Numbered from the stretch's first letter, positions 54,956-64,000 are shown. The stretch is 64,000 bases of DNA from Lachnospiraceae bacterium (GCA_015056905.1 SVFI01000001.1:62001-126000), one strand, 5' to 3'. The notes: a model not told the origin generated them from the letters alone. Translations and numbers: made by a program.

Positions 54956-56194
54956 ATGGACTTTCATAAAGAACTGGCTTTTGCCGAAAAATTGTTACAG
55001 CACTTTCGCATCCGCCTTCGCTATATCACACCGGAAAATCCCGAGGTCTTTCCGTCCTCCCAGGGCGTGGGGCTTCAGGATATTTTAAATTACAATTTCG
55101 ATGCTGCAAATGTGTTTCAAATGATTGACGAACACTGCAATCCGAACACATTTTACCGTATACGCAACACACTCCTTTGTCAATACATTCTGTTCCGATT
55201 ACCATCAGCATCCGCAGCAACCTTTGTCTACATTGGTCCGTACACGCTGACTCCGATAGAGAAAAAAGAGATTTTAAATTTGGCAGAAACCTTCAAGGTC
55301 TCTCCTGCTAATATTGACCAGTTAGAACAATTTTATTCTTCCATTCCGTTGATTCAGGACGAAAACACGATTCTGACCCTGCTCTACACGCTCGGCGAAT
55401 GTTTATGGGGTGATGCTGACAACTTCTCTATTGTTGATGAATTTCTGTTTTCCGACTCGGTACCGGACAGCTTTATTCCTTTACCGGAGCAAACACCGGA
55501 AGAGGCCCAAATTAACATTCAGCTTATGGAACAGCGCTATGAAATGGAAGGAAAACTGATGCAGGCAGTGTCCAGCGGAAGCGTGCATAAGGCCGAACTG
55601 ATTTTATCTCAATTTTCTTCCATGCAACTGGAAATGCGAACAGACAATCCGATTCGTGATTACAAAAATTATGCGATTATCTTAAATACTCTTTTCCGTA
55701 AAGCAGCAGAGAAAGCGGCGGTACATCCGGTTCAAATTCATGCAATCTCCTCACAATATGCGCGAAAAATCGAACTCGTCACCTCGTATGCCTCCTACAT
55801 GAATCTCCTCAAAGAGATGGTGCGGAAATACTGTCTGCTTGTCAAAAATCACTCACTGAAATGTTATTCTATGCTCGTGCGCAAAGTGATCACGGACATC
55901 AACTACGATTTGACCGCAGACTTAAGCCTCAAGGCAGAGGCAGCTCTGTTAAATGTCAATCCGAGCTATCTTTCGACATTGTTTAAAAAGGAAACCGGCT
56001 ACACACTGACCGAGTACGTGAATCGCAAGCGCATCGACCATGCAATTTTCCTTTTAAACTCAACAGATATGCAGATACAGACCATCGCCACCTACTGTGG
56101 CATTCCTGACGTCAATTATTTTACAAAAATGTTCAAAAAAATGATTGGAAAAACACCGAAGGAATATCGTCAAATGATTACGGCAGCCAAGTAG
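54956..56194 (+). CDS. AraC-family transcriptional regulator
   Basis: A 412-residue regulator, chosen to start at 54956 because GAAAGGAG lies 5 nt upstream. The C-terminal double HTH domain (residues about 310-408) is clear: LKAEAALLNVNPSYLSTLFK, ETGYTLTEYVNRKRIDHAIF, YCGIPDVNYFTKMFKKMIGK, TPKEYRQ. The large N-terminal part (1-290) is not recognised; helices dominate and there is no cupin motif. It sits between the divergent transporter operon and the uronate catabolic operon, so it likely activates one or both in response to a uronate-derived signal. This replaces the GntR/LacI regulators (UxuR, ExuR, KdgR, UidR) known in other bacteria. Confidence 0.92.
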   Translation: MDFHKELAFAEKLLQHFRIRLRYITPENPEVFPSSQGVGLQDILNYNFDAANVFQMIDEHCNPNTFYRIRNTLLCQYILFRLPSASAATFVYIGPYTLTPIEKKEILNLAETFKVSPANIDQLEQFYSSIPLIQDENTILTLLYTLGECLWGDADNFSIVDEFLFSDSVPDSFIPLPEQTPEEAQINIQLMEQRYEMEGKLMQAVSSGSVHKAELILSQFSSMQLEMRTDNPIRDYKNYAIILNTLFRKAAEKAAVHPVQIHAISSQYARKIELVTSYASYMNLLKEMVRKYCLLVKNHSLKCYSMLVRKVITDINYDLTADLSLKAEAALLNVNPSYLSTLFKKETGYTLTEYVNRKRIDHAIFLLNSTDMQIQTIATYCGIPDVNYFTKMFKKMIGKTPKEYRQMITAAK

Positions 56195-56209
56195 ATATCC
56201 GAAATGCAA

Positions 56210-56241
56210 AACCGGCATAAGTCCAAAGCCCTATGCCGGTT
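56210..56241. terminator. Bidirectional terminator between araC-type gene and uxaC
   Basis: A 10-bp stem (AACCGGCATA and TATGCCGGTT) with a 12-nt loop lies between convergent stop codons. On the minus strand it is followed by TTTTGC, on the plus strand by TTCTCT. Confidence 0.8.
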
Positions 56242-56271
56242 TCTCTATAGAAAACCCTTCTCACAATCTGT

Positions 56272-57678
56272 CTATAAATCGAATCCAAAATACCTTACTG
56301 CATTGTTATAGGAAATACCTTTGACAATCTTTTCGAGTGTCTTATAATCCGCCGGATATTCTCCGTTTTCTACCCAGCCGCCGATAAGTTCGCACATAAT
56401 TCTGCGAAAATACTCATGTCTCGTATATGACAAAAAGCTTCGGGAGTCTGTCAACATACCTACAAAATTGCCAAGTAATCCGAGACTGGCAAGACTTGTC
56501 ATCTGTTCCTGCATTCCCGGTTTGTGGTCATTGAACCACCATGCACTTCCCTGTTGAATCTTTCCGACGGCGGATGAATTTTGGAAACATCCGATAATCG
56601 TACCGATGGCAGCATTGTCAATCGGATTGAGAGAATAAATAATAGTTTTCGGAAGTTCATCCGTAATATCAAGCGCATTTAAAAAATCTGCAAGCTGTGC
56701 GGACGGTGTATAATTGCTGATGCAGTCTACACCCGTATCCGGTCCGATGGAACGGAACACTCTCTGACTGTTGTCGCGCTTTACACCGTAATGAAGCTGC
56801 ATCACCCATTCACGCTTATGATATTCTTTGCCCATCTCTATCATAAAGGCAGTTTTAAACTTCGCCTCTTCGTCTTCCGACACCGCTTCGCCCGCCAGTC
56901 TTTTTGCAAAAATCTGCTCCACTTCTGCCTCTGTCGCCGGCGCATACATCACATATGCCATTCCGTGGTCGGAAATATTGCATCCCATAGATGCAAAGAA
57001 TTCAATGCGGTTCTTTAACGCCTCCACAAGTGAGACAAAACTGTCAATCTTTACGCCGCTCACTTCGCTTAAGCATGCAAGATACTCCAAATAGTCCGGT
57101 TTTTCAAGGTACATCGCCTTGTCCGGTCTCCATGCAGGAAGAACCTGTACATCAAAGCTGTCATCCTCTGCCAATTTCTTATGCCACTCCAACGAATCCA
57201 CCGGGTCATCTGTCGTACAAAGTAGTGTCACGTTAGAACGCTTAATAAGGTTCCTTGCAGACATGTCAGCCTGAGCTAACTTTTCATTGCATATCTGCCA
57301 TACAACTTCCGCTGTCTCTCCGTTTAATACACCATCGTATCCGAAGTAGCGTTGCAGTTCCAAATGACTCCAGTGATATAATGGGTTTCCGATCGCCATT
57401 TCGAGCGTTTCTGCCCATTTTTGGAACTTCTCTCTATCCGACGCATCGCCTGTGATGTATTTCTCTTCTACACCGTTAGAGCGCATCTGTCTCCACTTAT
57501 AATGGTCTGCGCCGAGCCATACCTGTGTGATATTATCAAACTTACGATCCTCATAAATCTCCTGCGGATTGATATGACAGTGATAATCCACAATCGGCAT
57601 AACGGATGCATACTCATGATATAACTTCTTTGCTGTCTCGGTGGACAGCAAGAAGTCTTTGTCCATAAATGCTTTCAT
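56272..57678 (-). CDS. uxaC: Glucuronate isomerase (uronate isomerase)
   Basis: A 468-residue amidohydrolase-fold enzyme that converts D-glucuronate to D-fructuronate (and galacturonate to tagaturonate). The start MKAFMDKDFLLSTETAKKLY and DYHCHINPQEIYEDRKFDNI with the metal-binding His-x-His are diagnostic, as are WLGADHYKWRQMRSNGV and the C-terminal DSRSFLSYTRHEYFRRIMCE. It is the last gene of the uronate operon, 14 nt after kdgK. Cytoplasmic. Confidence 0.97.
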   Translation of the reverse strand: MKAFMDKDFLLSTETAKKLYHEYASVMPIVDYHCHINPQEIYEDRKFDNITQVWLGADHYKWRQMRSNGVEEKYITGDASDREKFQKWAETLEMAIGNPLYHWSHLELQRYFGYDGVLNGETAEVVWQICNEKLAQADMSARNLIKRSNVTLLCTTDDPVDSLEWHKKLAEDDSFDVQVLPAWRPDKAMYLEKPDYLEYLACLSEVSGVKIDSFVSLVEALKNRIEFFASMGCNISDHGMAYVMYAPATEAEVEQIFAKRLAGEAVSEDEEAKFKTAFMIEMGKEYHKREWVMQLHYGVKRDNSQRVFRSIGPDTGVDCISNYTPSAQLADFLNALDITDELPKTIIYSLNPIDNAAIGTIIGCFQNSSAVGKIQQGSAWWFNDHKPGMQEQMTSLASLGLLGNFVGMLTDSRSFLSYTRHEYFRRIMCELIGGWVENGEYPADYKTLEKIVKGISYNNAVRYFGFDL

Positions 57679-57692
57679 TTTACAGCCTCCGA

Positions 57693-58715
57693 TTATCTCT
57701 GAACGCGGCCTGAACCGTCTCCGCCTGCGAGCTTTTCAACTTCTTCCATCGTAACCATATTGTAGTCACCTTCGATGGAATGTTTCAGACAGGAAGCTGC
57801 CACTGCGAATTCAATCGTGCGCTGCGCATCATAGCCTGAAAGCTGTGCAGCAATCAGTCCGCCGCCGAAGCTGTCGCCACCGCCCACACGGTCTACGATA
57901 TGCATCTTGTATTTCTTACTGAAGTAATAGTCATTGCCGTCATAGAGCATAGCCGACCAGTTGTTGTCGTTTGCAGATAAGGATTCACGAAGTGTGATTG
58001 CTACTTTCTCAAAACCGAACCGGTCAGCAAGCTGCTTCGCAACGTCTTTGTATCCTTCGTGGTTTACTTCACCTGCGGTAACATCTGTATTGGCCGCATG
58101 AATACCGAATACGTCTGCCGCATCTTCTTCGTTTGCAATACAAACATCCACATACTTACAAAGCACTGCCATCACCTGTCCTGCTTTTTCTTTGCTCCAA
58201 AGCTTGTTACGATAATTAAGGTCACAGGAAATTTTAACGCCTGCTTCTTTCGCCGCTTTGCATGCATCTAGACAAATCGCTGCAACATCATCATTGAGAG
58301 CCGGAGTGATACCTGTAAAATGAAACCAATCTGCTCCGTCAAAAATCTTTTTCCAGTCAAAATCATCCTTTGAAGCGGTATAAATGGAAGAACCTGCACG
58401 GTCATAAATTACTTTGGAAGGTCTCTGTGAAGCACCTTTTTCCAGATAATAAATACCGACTCTGTCTCCGCCTCTTGCAACGCCGGAAACATCCACACCG
58501 TATTTGCGGAGGGAGTTGATTGCCGCCTGTCCGATTTCATGCTTCGGGAGCTTAGAAACAAACGCTGCATCGAAGCCGTAATTGGCAAGAGAAACTGCCA
58601 CATTCGCCTCGCCGCCGCCGAATGTCGCGCCGAATTTATCCACCTGCGCAAAACGATAATATCCTTCCGGAGCGAGTCTCAACATAAGTTCGCCAAAAGT
58701 AACTACTTTACCCAT
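57693..58715 (-). CDS. kdgK: 2-dehydro-3-deoxygluconokinase (PfkB family)
   Basis: A 340-residue sugar kinase that phosphorylates 2-keto-3-deoxygluconate to KDPG. PfkB signatures: the N-terminal GGGEANVAVSLANYGFDAAF and the C-terminal DRVGGGDSFGGGLIAAQL containing the catalytic Asp. The context (1 nt from eda, and uxu genes beyond) supports KDG as substrate rather than fructose or ribose. An FTGITPALNDD segment is typical of KdgK-type members. Confidence 0.93.
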   Translation of the reverse strand: MGKVVTFGELMLRLAPEGYYRFAQVDKFGATFGGGEANVAVSLANYGFDAAFVSKLPKHEIGQAAINSLRKYGVDVSGVARGGDRVGIYYLEKGASQRPSKVIYDRAGSSIYTASKDDFDWKKIFDGADWFHFTGITPALNDDVAAICLDACKAAKEAGVKISCDLNYRNKLWSKEKAGQVMAVLCKYVDVCIANEEDAADVFGIHAANTDVTAGEVNHEGYKDVAKQLADRFGFEKVAITLRESLSANDNNWSAMLYDGNDYYFSKKYKMHIVDRVGGGDSFGGGLIAAQLSGYDAQRTIEFAVAASCLKHSIEGDYNMVTMEEVEKLAGGDGSGRVQR

Positions 58716-58716
58716 C

Positions 58717-59358
58717 TTAGTTCCCTCTACTTTCTTTCACAATATCTACTGCTTCTTTTGTAAGTTCCGTAATCTTGTCAAAGTCACCAGCTTTAATCAG
58801 GTCACCTTTTACCATCCAGCTTCCGCCGCAGGCAAGAATACGGTTGTATTTCAGATACTCTTTTACGTTATTCTGGTTGATACCGCCTGTCGGCATAAAT
58901 TTCACTCCGACATACGGTGCTGCAAGCGCTTTAATCATGTTAAGTCCGCCCGCCGGTTCCGCCGGGAAGAACTTTACAACTTCAAGTCCGTTTTCAAGTG
59001 CCTGCTCAATGTCGCTTGCACTTGAACATCCCGGTGTGATTGGGATATTTTTTTCCACACAATATTTGACAATTCTTGGATTAAGTCCCGGGCTTACGAT
59101 GAATTTGGCACCGGCTGCAACCGCTCTGTCCACCTGGTCTGTTGTAAGAACCGTACCTGCTCCGATGAGCATTTCCGGGAACTTCTCTGCCATGATGCGG
59201 ATAGACTCTTCTGCCGCTTCCGTACGGAATGTCACTTCCGCACAAGGAAGACCTCCGTCGCAAAGTGCTTTCGCAAGCGGTTCTGCGTCCTTTACGTCAT
59301 CTATCACAACTACCGGAACAATTCCGAGTTTCTGTATATCTTCTAATACTTTGATCAT
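58717..59358 (-). CDS. eda: 2-dehydro-3-deoxy-phosphogluconate (KDPG) aldolase
   Basis: A 213-residue class I aldolase that splits KDPG into pyruvate and glyceraldehyde-3-phosphate. The TIM-barrel signatures are GIVPVVVIDDVKDAEPLAKA, CAEVTFRTEAAEESIRIM, GAGTVLTTDQVDRAVAAGAK and the Schiff-base lysine in VVKFFPAEPAGG. It ends 1 nt before kdgK begins and starts 1 nt after uxuB ends, so it is fully within the operon. It could also act on 4-hydroxy-2-oxoglutarate, as in E. coli Eda. Confidence 0.95.
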   Translation of the reverse strand: MIKVLEDIQKLGIVPVVVIDDVKDAEPLAKALCDGGLPCAEVTFRTEAAEESIRIMAEKFPEMLIGAGTVLTTDQVDRAVAAGAKFIVSPGLNPRIVKYCVEKNIPITPGCSSASDIEQALENGLEVVKFFPAEPAGGLNMIKALAAPYVGVKFMPTGGINQNNVKEYLKYNRILACGGSWMVKGDLIKAGDFDKITELTKEAVDIVKESRGN

Positions 59359-59359
59359 A

Positions 59360-60976
59360 TTAAGCCTCCACGTATTTCTTTAAGGTTGCACGAACTGCGC
59401 CTTTGCCTGCGGTCAGTTCTTTGAAATATCCGCACACTCTCTCGGCAAGACCTACTTCGTATAAATCGACACCGAAGATTGCTTTATCGGAAAGCACTCC
59501 CCGAAGAGCCTCCTCCACATCATTCTCTTCTCCAAGTTTGATATTTGCCACATACGGACAAACCGTATCAAGAAGCGGATCCGGACTAAGCTCAAACGCA
59601 TTTCCTTCATCGTCTACTGCCATGAGGTAACGAAGCCATCCTGCAAATACAAGCGGAATCAGTTTTAAATCCATCGCATCAAGATCACTTGAAGCATTGT
59701 ACGCCTTAATCGTCTCACCAAAACGAATTGCAAGCTTCTGTGATGTATCTGTTGCGATACGCTGCGGTGTATCCGGCATAAACGGATTCGGGATACGTAC
59801 GTTTAATACCGTATCAATGAATTCTTTCGGGTCAAGAATTCCAGGATTGATAACTACCGGAAGACCTTCTGTATATCCGATGATTTCCACAAGTTTGCGA
59901 AGCTGCGCATCTTTCATTTCTTCTGAAATCTTGTCATAGCCGAGAAGGCATCCGTAAACAGCAAGTGATGTATGAAGCGGATTTAAGCAGGTACATACTT
60001 TCATCTTTTCCACTTTATCTACTGTCTCTCGCTCTGTGAACATCAGCCCTCCCTTTTCAAGTTCAGGTCGACCGTTCGGGAATGCATCTTCAATCACAAG
60101 ATATTCACATTCTTCTGCGTTTACAAACGGTGCTACATATGTGTTTTTGCTTGTAATCACCGGCTCAAGATCCTCAAGACCGTCACCTTTTAAAATCTCT
60201 TCCACGGATGCATCCGGACGAGGTGTAATCTTATCAATCATAGACCATGGGAATGACACCTTGCTCTTGTCATTGATGTATGAGACAAATCCTGCATCTA
60301 CCAATCCGTTTTCTGCCCACTTCTCTGCAAAAGTATTTACCGCTGCGTAGAGTTTATCTCCGTTGTGTGAGCAGTTATCCATACTTACCATCGCAATCGG
60401 TTTTTCACCTGCTTTATAACGTGTATACAACAGAGAAACTACTTTACCGATATAACTTGCCGGCTTTTCCCATCCTGCCGTAAAGTCAGCCTCTACCGCC
60501 GGAAGAAGTTCTCCTTTTCCGTTTACAAGGCTGTATCCCTTCTCTGTGATAGTAAAAGTTGCCATCTGAAGGGAATCTTTTTCAAAAATTTCACGGAGTC
60601 TTGAAAATTCTTTGTCATCCTCAGAATCAAGAATGCACGACTCCACGATACTTCCGATGATGGTTTTCTCAATATTTCCGTCTGCTTTCAGTGTCACAAG
60701 CAAAGAATAGTCATCATGAGGGCGGTACATCTTCTCAATGATTTCGTAATCGAAACCTTCCGCAACAACAAGTCCTCTGTCAAGAACACCGTCATTTAAC
60801 AGATTCTGCATGACATTTGCCTGAAAAGCACGGAAAATATTCCCTGCGCCGAAGTGAATCCAAAACGGATTCTCCTTCGTCGCTGCCATTACTTTTTCTC
60901 TGTCATACTGTGGAAGACGGTAACCTTTTTCTTCCCACTGCGCTTTATTACTGATTTCTGCATGACTTAATTTCAT
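59360..60976 (-). CDS. uxuB: D-fructuronate reductase (mannonate dehydrogenase), mannitol dehydrogenase family
   Basis: A 538-residue NAD-dependent polyol dehydrogenase. The N-terminal Rossmann part has IHFGAGNIFRAFQANVMQ. The family motif K-x5-N-x2-H appears in KVCTCLNPLHTSL. It should reduce D-fructuronate to D-mannonate. Tagaturonate reductase (UxaB) is a related possibility, but adjacency to uxuA, which makes KDG from mannonate, favours UxuB. It overlaps the uxuA stop by 1 nt, so translation is coupled. Confidence 0.92.
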   Translation of the reverse strand: MKLSHAEISNKAQWEEKGYRLPQYDREKVMAATKENPFWIHFGAGNIFRAFQANVMQNLLNDGVLDRGLVVAEGFDYEIIEKMYRPHDDYSLLVTLKADGNIEKTIIGSIVESCILDSEDDKEFSRLREIFEKDSLQMATFTITEKGYSLVNGKGELLPAVEADFTAGWEKPASYIGKVVSLLYTRYKAGEKPIAMVSMDNCSHNGDKLYAAVNTFAEKWAENGLVDAGFVSYINDKSKVSFPWSMIDKITPRPDASVEEILKGDGLEDLEPVITSKNTYVAPFVNAEECEYLVIEDAFPNGRPELEKGGLMFTERETVDKVEKMKVCTCLNPLHTSLAVYGCLLGYDKISEEMKDAQLRKLVEIIGYTEGLPVVINPGILDPKEFIDTVLNVRIPNPFMPDTPQRIATDTSQKLAIRFGETIKAYNASSDLDAMDLKLIPLVFAGWLRYLMAVDDEGNAFELSPDPLLDTVCPYVANIKLGEENDVEEALRGVLSDKAIFGVDLYEVGLAERVCGYFKELTAGKGAVRATLKKYVEA

Positions 60977-62043
60977 TATTTTGCCCCCTTCTCAATCGCT
61001 TCCCAAAGACCATTCAAATAAGTTGCTCCGAGTGCTCTGTCGTACAAACCATATCCAGGCATTGCAACTTCGTCCCAAATCATTCTTCCGTGGTCAGGAC
61101 GAATCGGTCCGGTAAAGCCGATTTCATAAAGAGCTTTCATGATTTCATACATATCAAATGTTCCGTCAGAAGAAAGGTGTGCTGCTTCCTCGAAATCCGT
61201 CGGAGTGTTGAACTTCAGGTTACGCACATGTGCAAAGTGAATTCTTCCTTTGAGCGCACGGATCATATCCGGAAGGTCGTTGTTTAAGTTGGTTCCGTAA
61301 GAACCGGAACAGAATGTCACACCGTTGTGTGGGTTATCTACCATGTTCATCATGCGGAGAATGTTCTCTTTGTTGATGATGATACGCGGAAGTCCGAATA
61401 CGCTCCAAGCCGGATCGTCCGGATGAATCGCCATGTTAATGTCATATTTGTCACAAACCGGCATAATCTTCTCAAGGAAATATTTTAAATTATCGAATAA
61501 TTTATCATCATCGATGTCTTTGTAAAGAGCAAATAATTCCTTTACTTTTGCCATACGTTCCGGTTCCCAGCCCGGCATAATACTTCCGTTCATGTCACCG
61601 GCGATAGATTCAAACATCTTTTCAGGATCAAGTGCGTCTACTGCTTCCTGTGTGTATGCAAGTACAGTAGAGCCGTCCGGTCTCATGCGGGCAAGTTCTG
61701 TTCTTGTCCAGTCAAATACCGGCATGAAATTATAGCATACAAGATGGATGTCTTCCTGTCCGAGATTTTCCAATGTTTCAATATAATTCGCAATGTACTG
61801 GTCTCTCTCCGGTGCACCTGTCTTGATTGCATCATGGATATTTACACTTTCGATACCTGCAATATGAAGACCTGCTGCCTCCACTTCATCTTTCATGGCA
61901 CGGATGCGTTCTCTGCTCCATACTTCACCCGGAGTCGTATCATAGAGTGTTGTGATAACTCCTGTCACGCCCGGAATCTGGCGAATTTGTTTTAACGTAA
62001 CTGTATCAAATTTGGAACCGTACCATCTTAATGTCATTTCCAT
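60976..62043 (-). CDS. uxuA: Mannonate dehydratase
   Basis: A 355-residue Mn/Fe-dependent enzyme of the TIM-barrel UxuA family, converting D-mannonate to 2-keto-3-deoxygluconate. Signatures: MEMTLRWYGSKFDTVTLKQI at the start, VCYNFMPVFDWTRTELA, AIHPDDPAWSVFGLPRIIIN, NGVTFCSGSYG and MAPGYGL-type end with RPDHGRMIWDE. A good ribosome site precedes the ATG. It is 30 nt downstream of the GH2 gene. Confidence 0.96.
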   Translation of the reverse strand: MEMTLRWYGSKFDTVTLKQIRQIPGVTGVITTLYDTTPGEVWSRERIRAMKDEVEAAGLHIAGIESVNIHDAIKTGAPERDQYIANYIETLENLGQEDIHLVCYNFMPVFDWTRTELARMRPDGSTVLAYTQEAVDALDPEKMFESIAGDMNGSIMPGWEPERMAKVKELFALYKDIDDDKLFDNLKYFLEKIMPVCDKYDINMAIHPDDPAWSVFGLPRIIINKENILRMMNMVDNPHNGVTFCSGSYGTNLNNDLPDMIRALKGRIHFAHVRNLKFNTPTDFEEAAHLSSDGTFDMYEIMKALYEIGFTGPIRPDHGRMIWDEVAMPGYGLYDRALGATYLNGLWEAIEKGAK

Positions 62044-62073
62044 AGTGAAAATCTCTCCTTCCGATTCTATAAA

Positions 62074-64000
62074 TTAATCTACTTTTTTAATCTGGTTAAG
62101 CTGTGCGTTTAATCCGAGCATCTGTTCCTTCGTTACCGTGATGTTCGCTGCACCCATAAGTTTCATGAGACGAAGAACGGTAAAGCTTTCCATCATCTTC
62201 ATCATCTGTCCCATATTTTCCGGCTTAATCATCGCATTTTCTCCGCCGCCGAAGTTTGCCATCATGTTTGCGAAAATTGCCTGACCTTCCGGGGATTTCA
62301 TAATATCTCCCATTGTATCATTTAAGGAGTAACATCCCTCAACCTCTGTAATATCGAACCAGTTAAGAACGGCGCCTTTTTCTCTTAAAATATAAGCTTC
62401 GTTCATTGTCTCCACTTTGCGGATAAAACTCTCATCTTTGCAGTCGCCTGCAACCGCAACAAGCTCACTCTCGCCAACGTTCGGAACCATGAAATAGAAG
62501 AAATGTTCTTCTGAAGTCTGTTTTCCGAGACTCTTTCCGTTTACAAAAAGCTCTACTTCAGGAAGGTTAGAGTAAACAGTTACCTTCGTCTCGTCCTCCA
62601 CTCTGTCCACATAGCGTTTTCCGCAGATGTGTACAAACGGATCATCGGATAACCATGCTTTGTATGCATAGAAAGAATCTTTCTTATACTTACGGTCAAA
62701 TGTAACAAGACCTTTGTGGTTCTGTCCGTCCTCGCCGCCTTCACATCTTGCGTCAGCGCCAAAGTCAAACATGTTCCATACATGTGTCGCCCAAAGGTAT
62801 GGTCTTGTATAAAGCTGTTTGATCAGTTCTTCATGATAGTATGCCTGATATTCTTCTGTATAATCACCCTGCTTCGGATCAGATGTATGCCAGTTGAGAG
62901 CTTCACATCCGTACTCACTCACTCCAATCGGAATGTTCGGGAACGTCGCATGGAAGTTATCAAACCATGGTCCGTTCATGGATGTATCTCCGCCGTACCA
63001 TCCGAAGTAGTGGTTGTAAGATACCACATCCGGAATCTGGATATAAGGGTCGTTGATATCACATGCTGTGATAGCCGCAATCGTAGTAAGTCTTGTCTTA
63101 TCCATCTCATGCACCATATCATTTAAGATATTATGGTTTTCAATCAAATCAGGATTGCTGCTTCCTGTCATTGTAATCTCGTTGGAAAGTCCCCATACAA
63201 CGATACTCGGATGGTTGTAGTTCTGTACTACAAGCTCCTTCATCTGAGAGATTGTATTTTCACGACCATTTGGCATATGATTTGAGATATATGGAATCTC
63301 TGCCCAGATAACCATACCTCTCTCATCGCAGAGATCGTAGAAATACTGGTCATGCTGATAGTGTGCAAGACGGATTGTCGTTGCGCCCATCTCACAGATT
63401 AAATCCATATCTTCCTCATGGTGTTCCGGAAGAAGCGCGTTACCGAATCCCCATCTGTCCTGATGACGGGAAACACCGCGCAGCGGATAGCTTTCTCCGT
63501 TTAAGATAAATCCTTTTTCCGGGTTGATTTCAAAGCTTCTGCAGCCAAATCTGCTTGTCACACAGTCAACGACTTCATCGCCGTCCACAAGGGCTACTTC
63601 TGCCGTATATAAATAAGGGTCTTTGCGTCCATGCCATAAATGCGCATCTGTAATCTTGAAGGAAGCTTTCGTCTCATCTGCTTTCTGCTCTGCTGTTGCT
63701 ACCACGCTGCCATCCGCCTCTTTTAATGTGTAAACAAGCTTCTGGTCAGCATTTGCGTTTGTAAGCCATACTTCCACGTCAACATCTGCATCTTTACCGT
63801 TCATCACAGGCGTCACTGCAATACCGGGACCTCCGCAGTAGTCAAGGTCAAAATGTGATTCAGGTACAGCAATGATATTCACATCACGGTATAAACCGCC
63901 GTAGAATGTAAAGTCAGCCTGCTGCGGGTAAACTCTGTCGTTTATATCATTAATCACGCCCACAACGAGGAAGTTCTTATCTTCAAGTGCCTCTGTAATA
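62074..64000 (-). CDS. GH2 family beta-glycosidase (beta-glucuronidase or beta-galactosidase type), partial at 5' end
   Basis: The gene runs off the right edge; 642 codons are visible, still open at 64000. The sugar-binding and Ig-like domains lead to a TIM barrel with the acid/base Glu in VWGLSNEITMTG and the nucleophile Glu in IGVSEYGCEALNWH. An N-x-K stretch (GQNHKGLVTFDRKYK) is present. This pattern is required for uronate binding in beta-glucuronidases, but a similar N-D-K occurs in some DUF4982-type beta-galactosidases, so specificity is undecided. The neighbourhood favours a glucuronide. The C-terminus carries an extra beta domain and a Met/Gly-rich helical tail (ANMMANFGGGENAMIKPENM). 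No secretion signal can be checked. Confidence 0.85.
   Translation of the reverse strand, partial: ITEALEDKNFLVVGVINDINDRVYPQQADFTFYGGLYRDVNIIAVPESHFDLDYCGGPGIAVTPVMNGKDADVDVEVWLTNANADQKLVYTLKEADGSVVATAEQKADETKASFKITDAHLWHGRKDPYLYTAEVALVDGDEVVDCVTSRFGCRSFEINPEKGFILNGESYPLRGVSRHQDRWGFGNALLPEHHEEDMDLICEMGATTIRLAHYQHDQYFYDLCDERGMVIWAEIPYISNHMPNGRENTISQMKELVVQNYNHPSIVVWGLSNEITMTGSSNPDLIENHNILNDMVHEMDKTRLTTIAAITACDINDPYIQIPDVVSYNHYFGWYGGDTSMNGPWFDNFHATFPNIPIGVSEYGCEALNWHTSDPKQGDYTEEYQAYYHEELIKQLYTRPYLWATHVWNMFDFGADARCEGGEDGQNHKGLVTFDRKYKKDSFYAYKAWLSDDPFVHICGKRYVDRVEDETKVTVYSNLPEVELFVNGKSLGKQTSEEHFFYFMVPNVGESELVAVAGDCKDESFIRKVETMNEAYILREKGAVLNWFDITEVEGCYSLNDTMGDIMKSPEGQAIFANMMANFGGGENAMIKPENMGQMMKMMESFTVLRLMKLMGAANITVTKEQMLGLNAQLNQIKKVD

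Overview
The window reads as a chromosomal segment of a motile, anaerobic gut-type Firmicute, most likely a member of the Lachnospiraceae (Clostridium cluster XIVa). The basis is the single-chain GlyQS, the Era/YqzL/RecO block, the two-module 2-hydroxyacyl-CoA-dehydratase-activator fusion, strong AGGAGG ribosome sites, sigmaA-type promoters, two flagellar-type (sigmaD/sigma28) promoters and a VPATG surface protein. No species is claimed. Almost everything is on the minus strand, so operons run from high to low coordinates. Only the activator gene (15032-19294) and the AraC regulator (54956-56194) are on the plus strand. No rRNA, tRNA, CRISPR array, transposase or integrase was seen.

Layout. 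(1) 1-2106: the end of a branched-chain amino-acid ABC operon (LivH partial, LivJ-type binding protein) and rpsU with its own promoter and terminator. (2) 2116-9660: a housekeeping block (alaS, glyQS, a lipoprotein, recO, yqzL-like, era, DUF4349 lipoprotein). (3) 9738-14805: an M16C protease, a small unknown protein, a sigma-70-like protein that has lost its DNA-recognition parts, and a rhomboid-fold membrane protein with a zinc ribbon. (4) 15032-19294: the large 2-hydroxyacyl-CoA dehydratase activator fusion. (5) 19366-26256: a signalling operon (zinc-ribbon membrane protein, small protein, YczE-like protein, hybrid histidine kinase, degenerate-GGDEF/EAL phosphodiesterase). It ends in a second, internally deleted copy of the zinc-ribbon and small-protein pair. 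(6) 26379-31183: a 1336-residue wall-anchored surface protein under an autoregulated TetR gene. (7) 31251-32423: an LprI-like lipoprotein, a coupled small ORF, and a detached copy of the metA 3' end. (8) 32469-41899: a five-gene signalling operon (HD-GYP phosphodiesterase with amino-acid-type dCache and a receiver domain, two membrane-tethered BMP-family binding proteins, two hybrid kinases). It lies between the detached metA tail and the real metA tail. (9) 42239-46040: metA, ligA and rluF, then an intergenic region with an unusual CCGACTAA/TTAGTCGG repeat cluster. (10) 46501-50672: two unknown proteins with sigmaD promoters, an SDR enzyme and a two-gene ABC exporter. (11) 50680-64000: glucuronide/uronate catabolism (GH3, HAD phosphatase, GPH symporter, AraC regulator, uxaC, kdgK, eda, uxuB, uxuA, GH2).

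How genes work together. The uronate cluster encodes the whole glucuronate branch: a GH2 enzyme may release glucuronate, then UxaC, UxuB, UxuA, KdgK and Eda lead to pyruvate and glyceraldehyde-3-phosphate. UxaA/UxaB for the galacturonate branch are not in the window. The two signalling operons carry three closely related hybrid kinases, each HisKA-HATPase-receiver-HPt with a different sensor. They sit beside c-di-GMP-degrading enzymes (one EAL, one HD-GYP) and no intact diguanylate cyclase, which suggests control of c-di-GMP turnover from extracellular cues.

The best candidate for an undescribed system is the 32469-41817 operon. Its BMP proteins have no ABC transporter genes and no lipobox, so they look like extracellular sensor subunits for the co-transcribed kinases. 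The second candidate is the sigma-like protein at 13099-13869.
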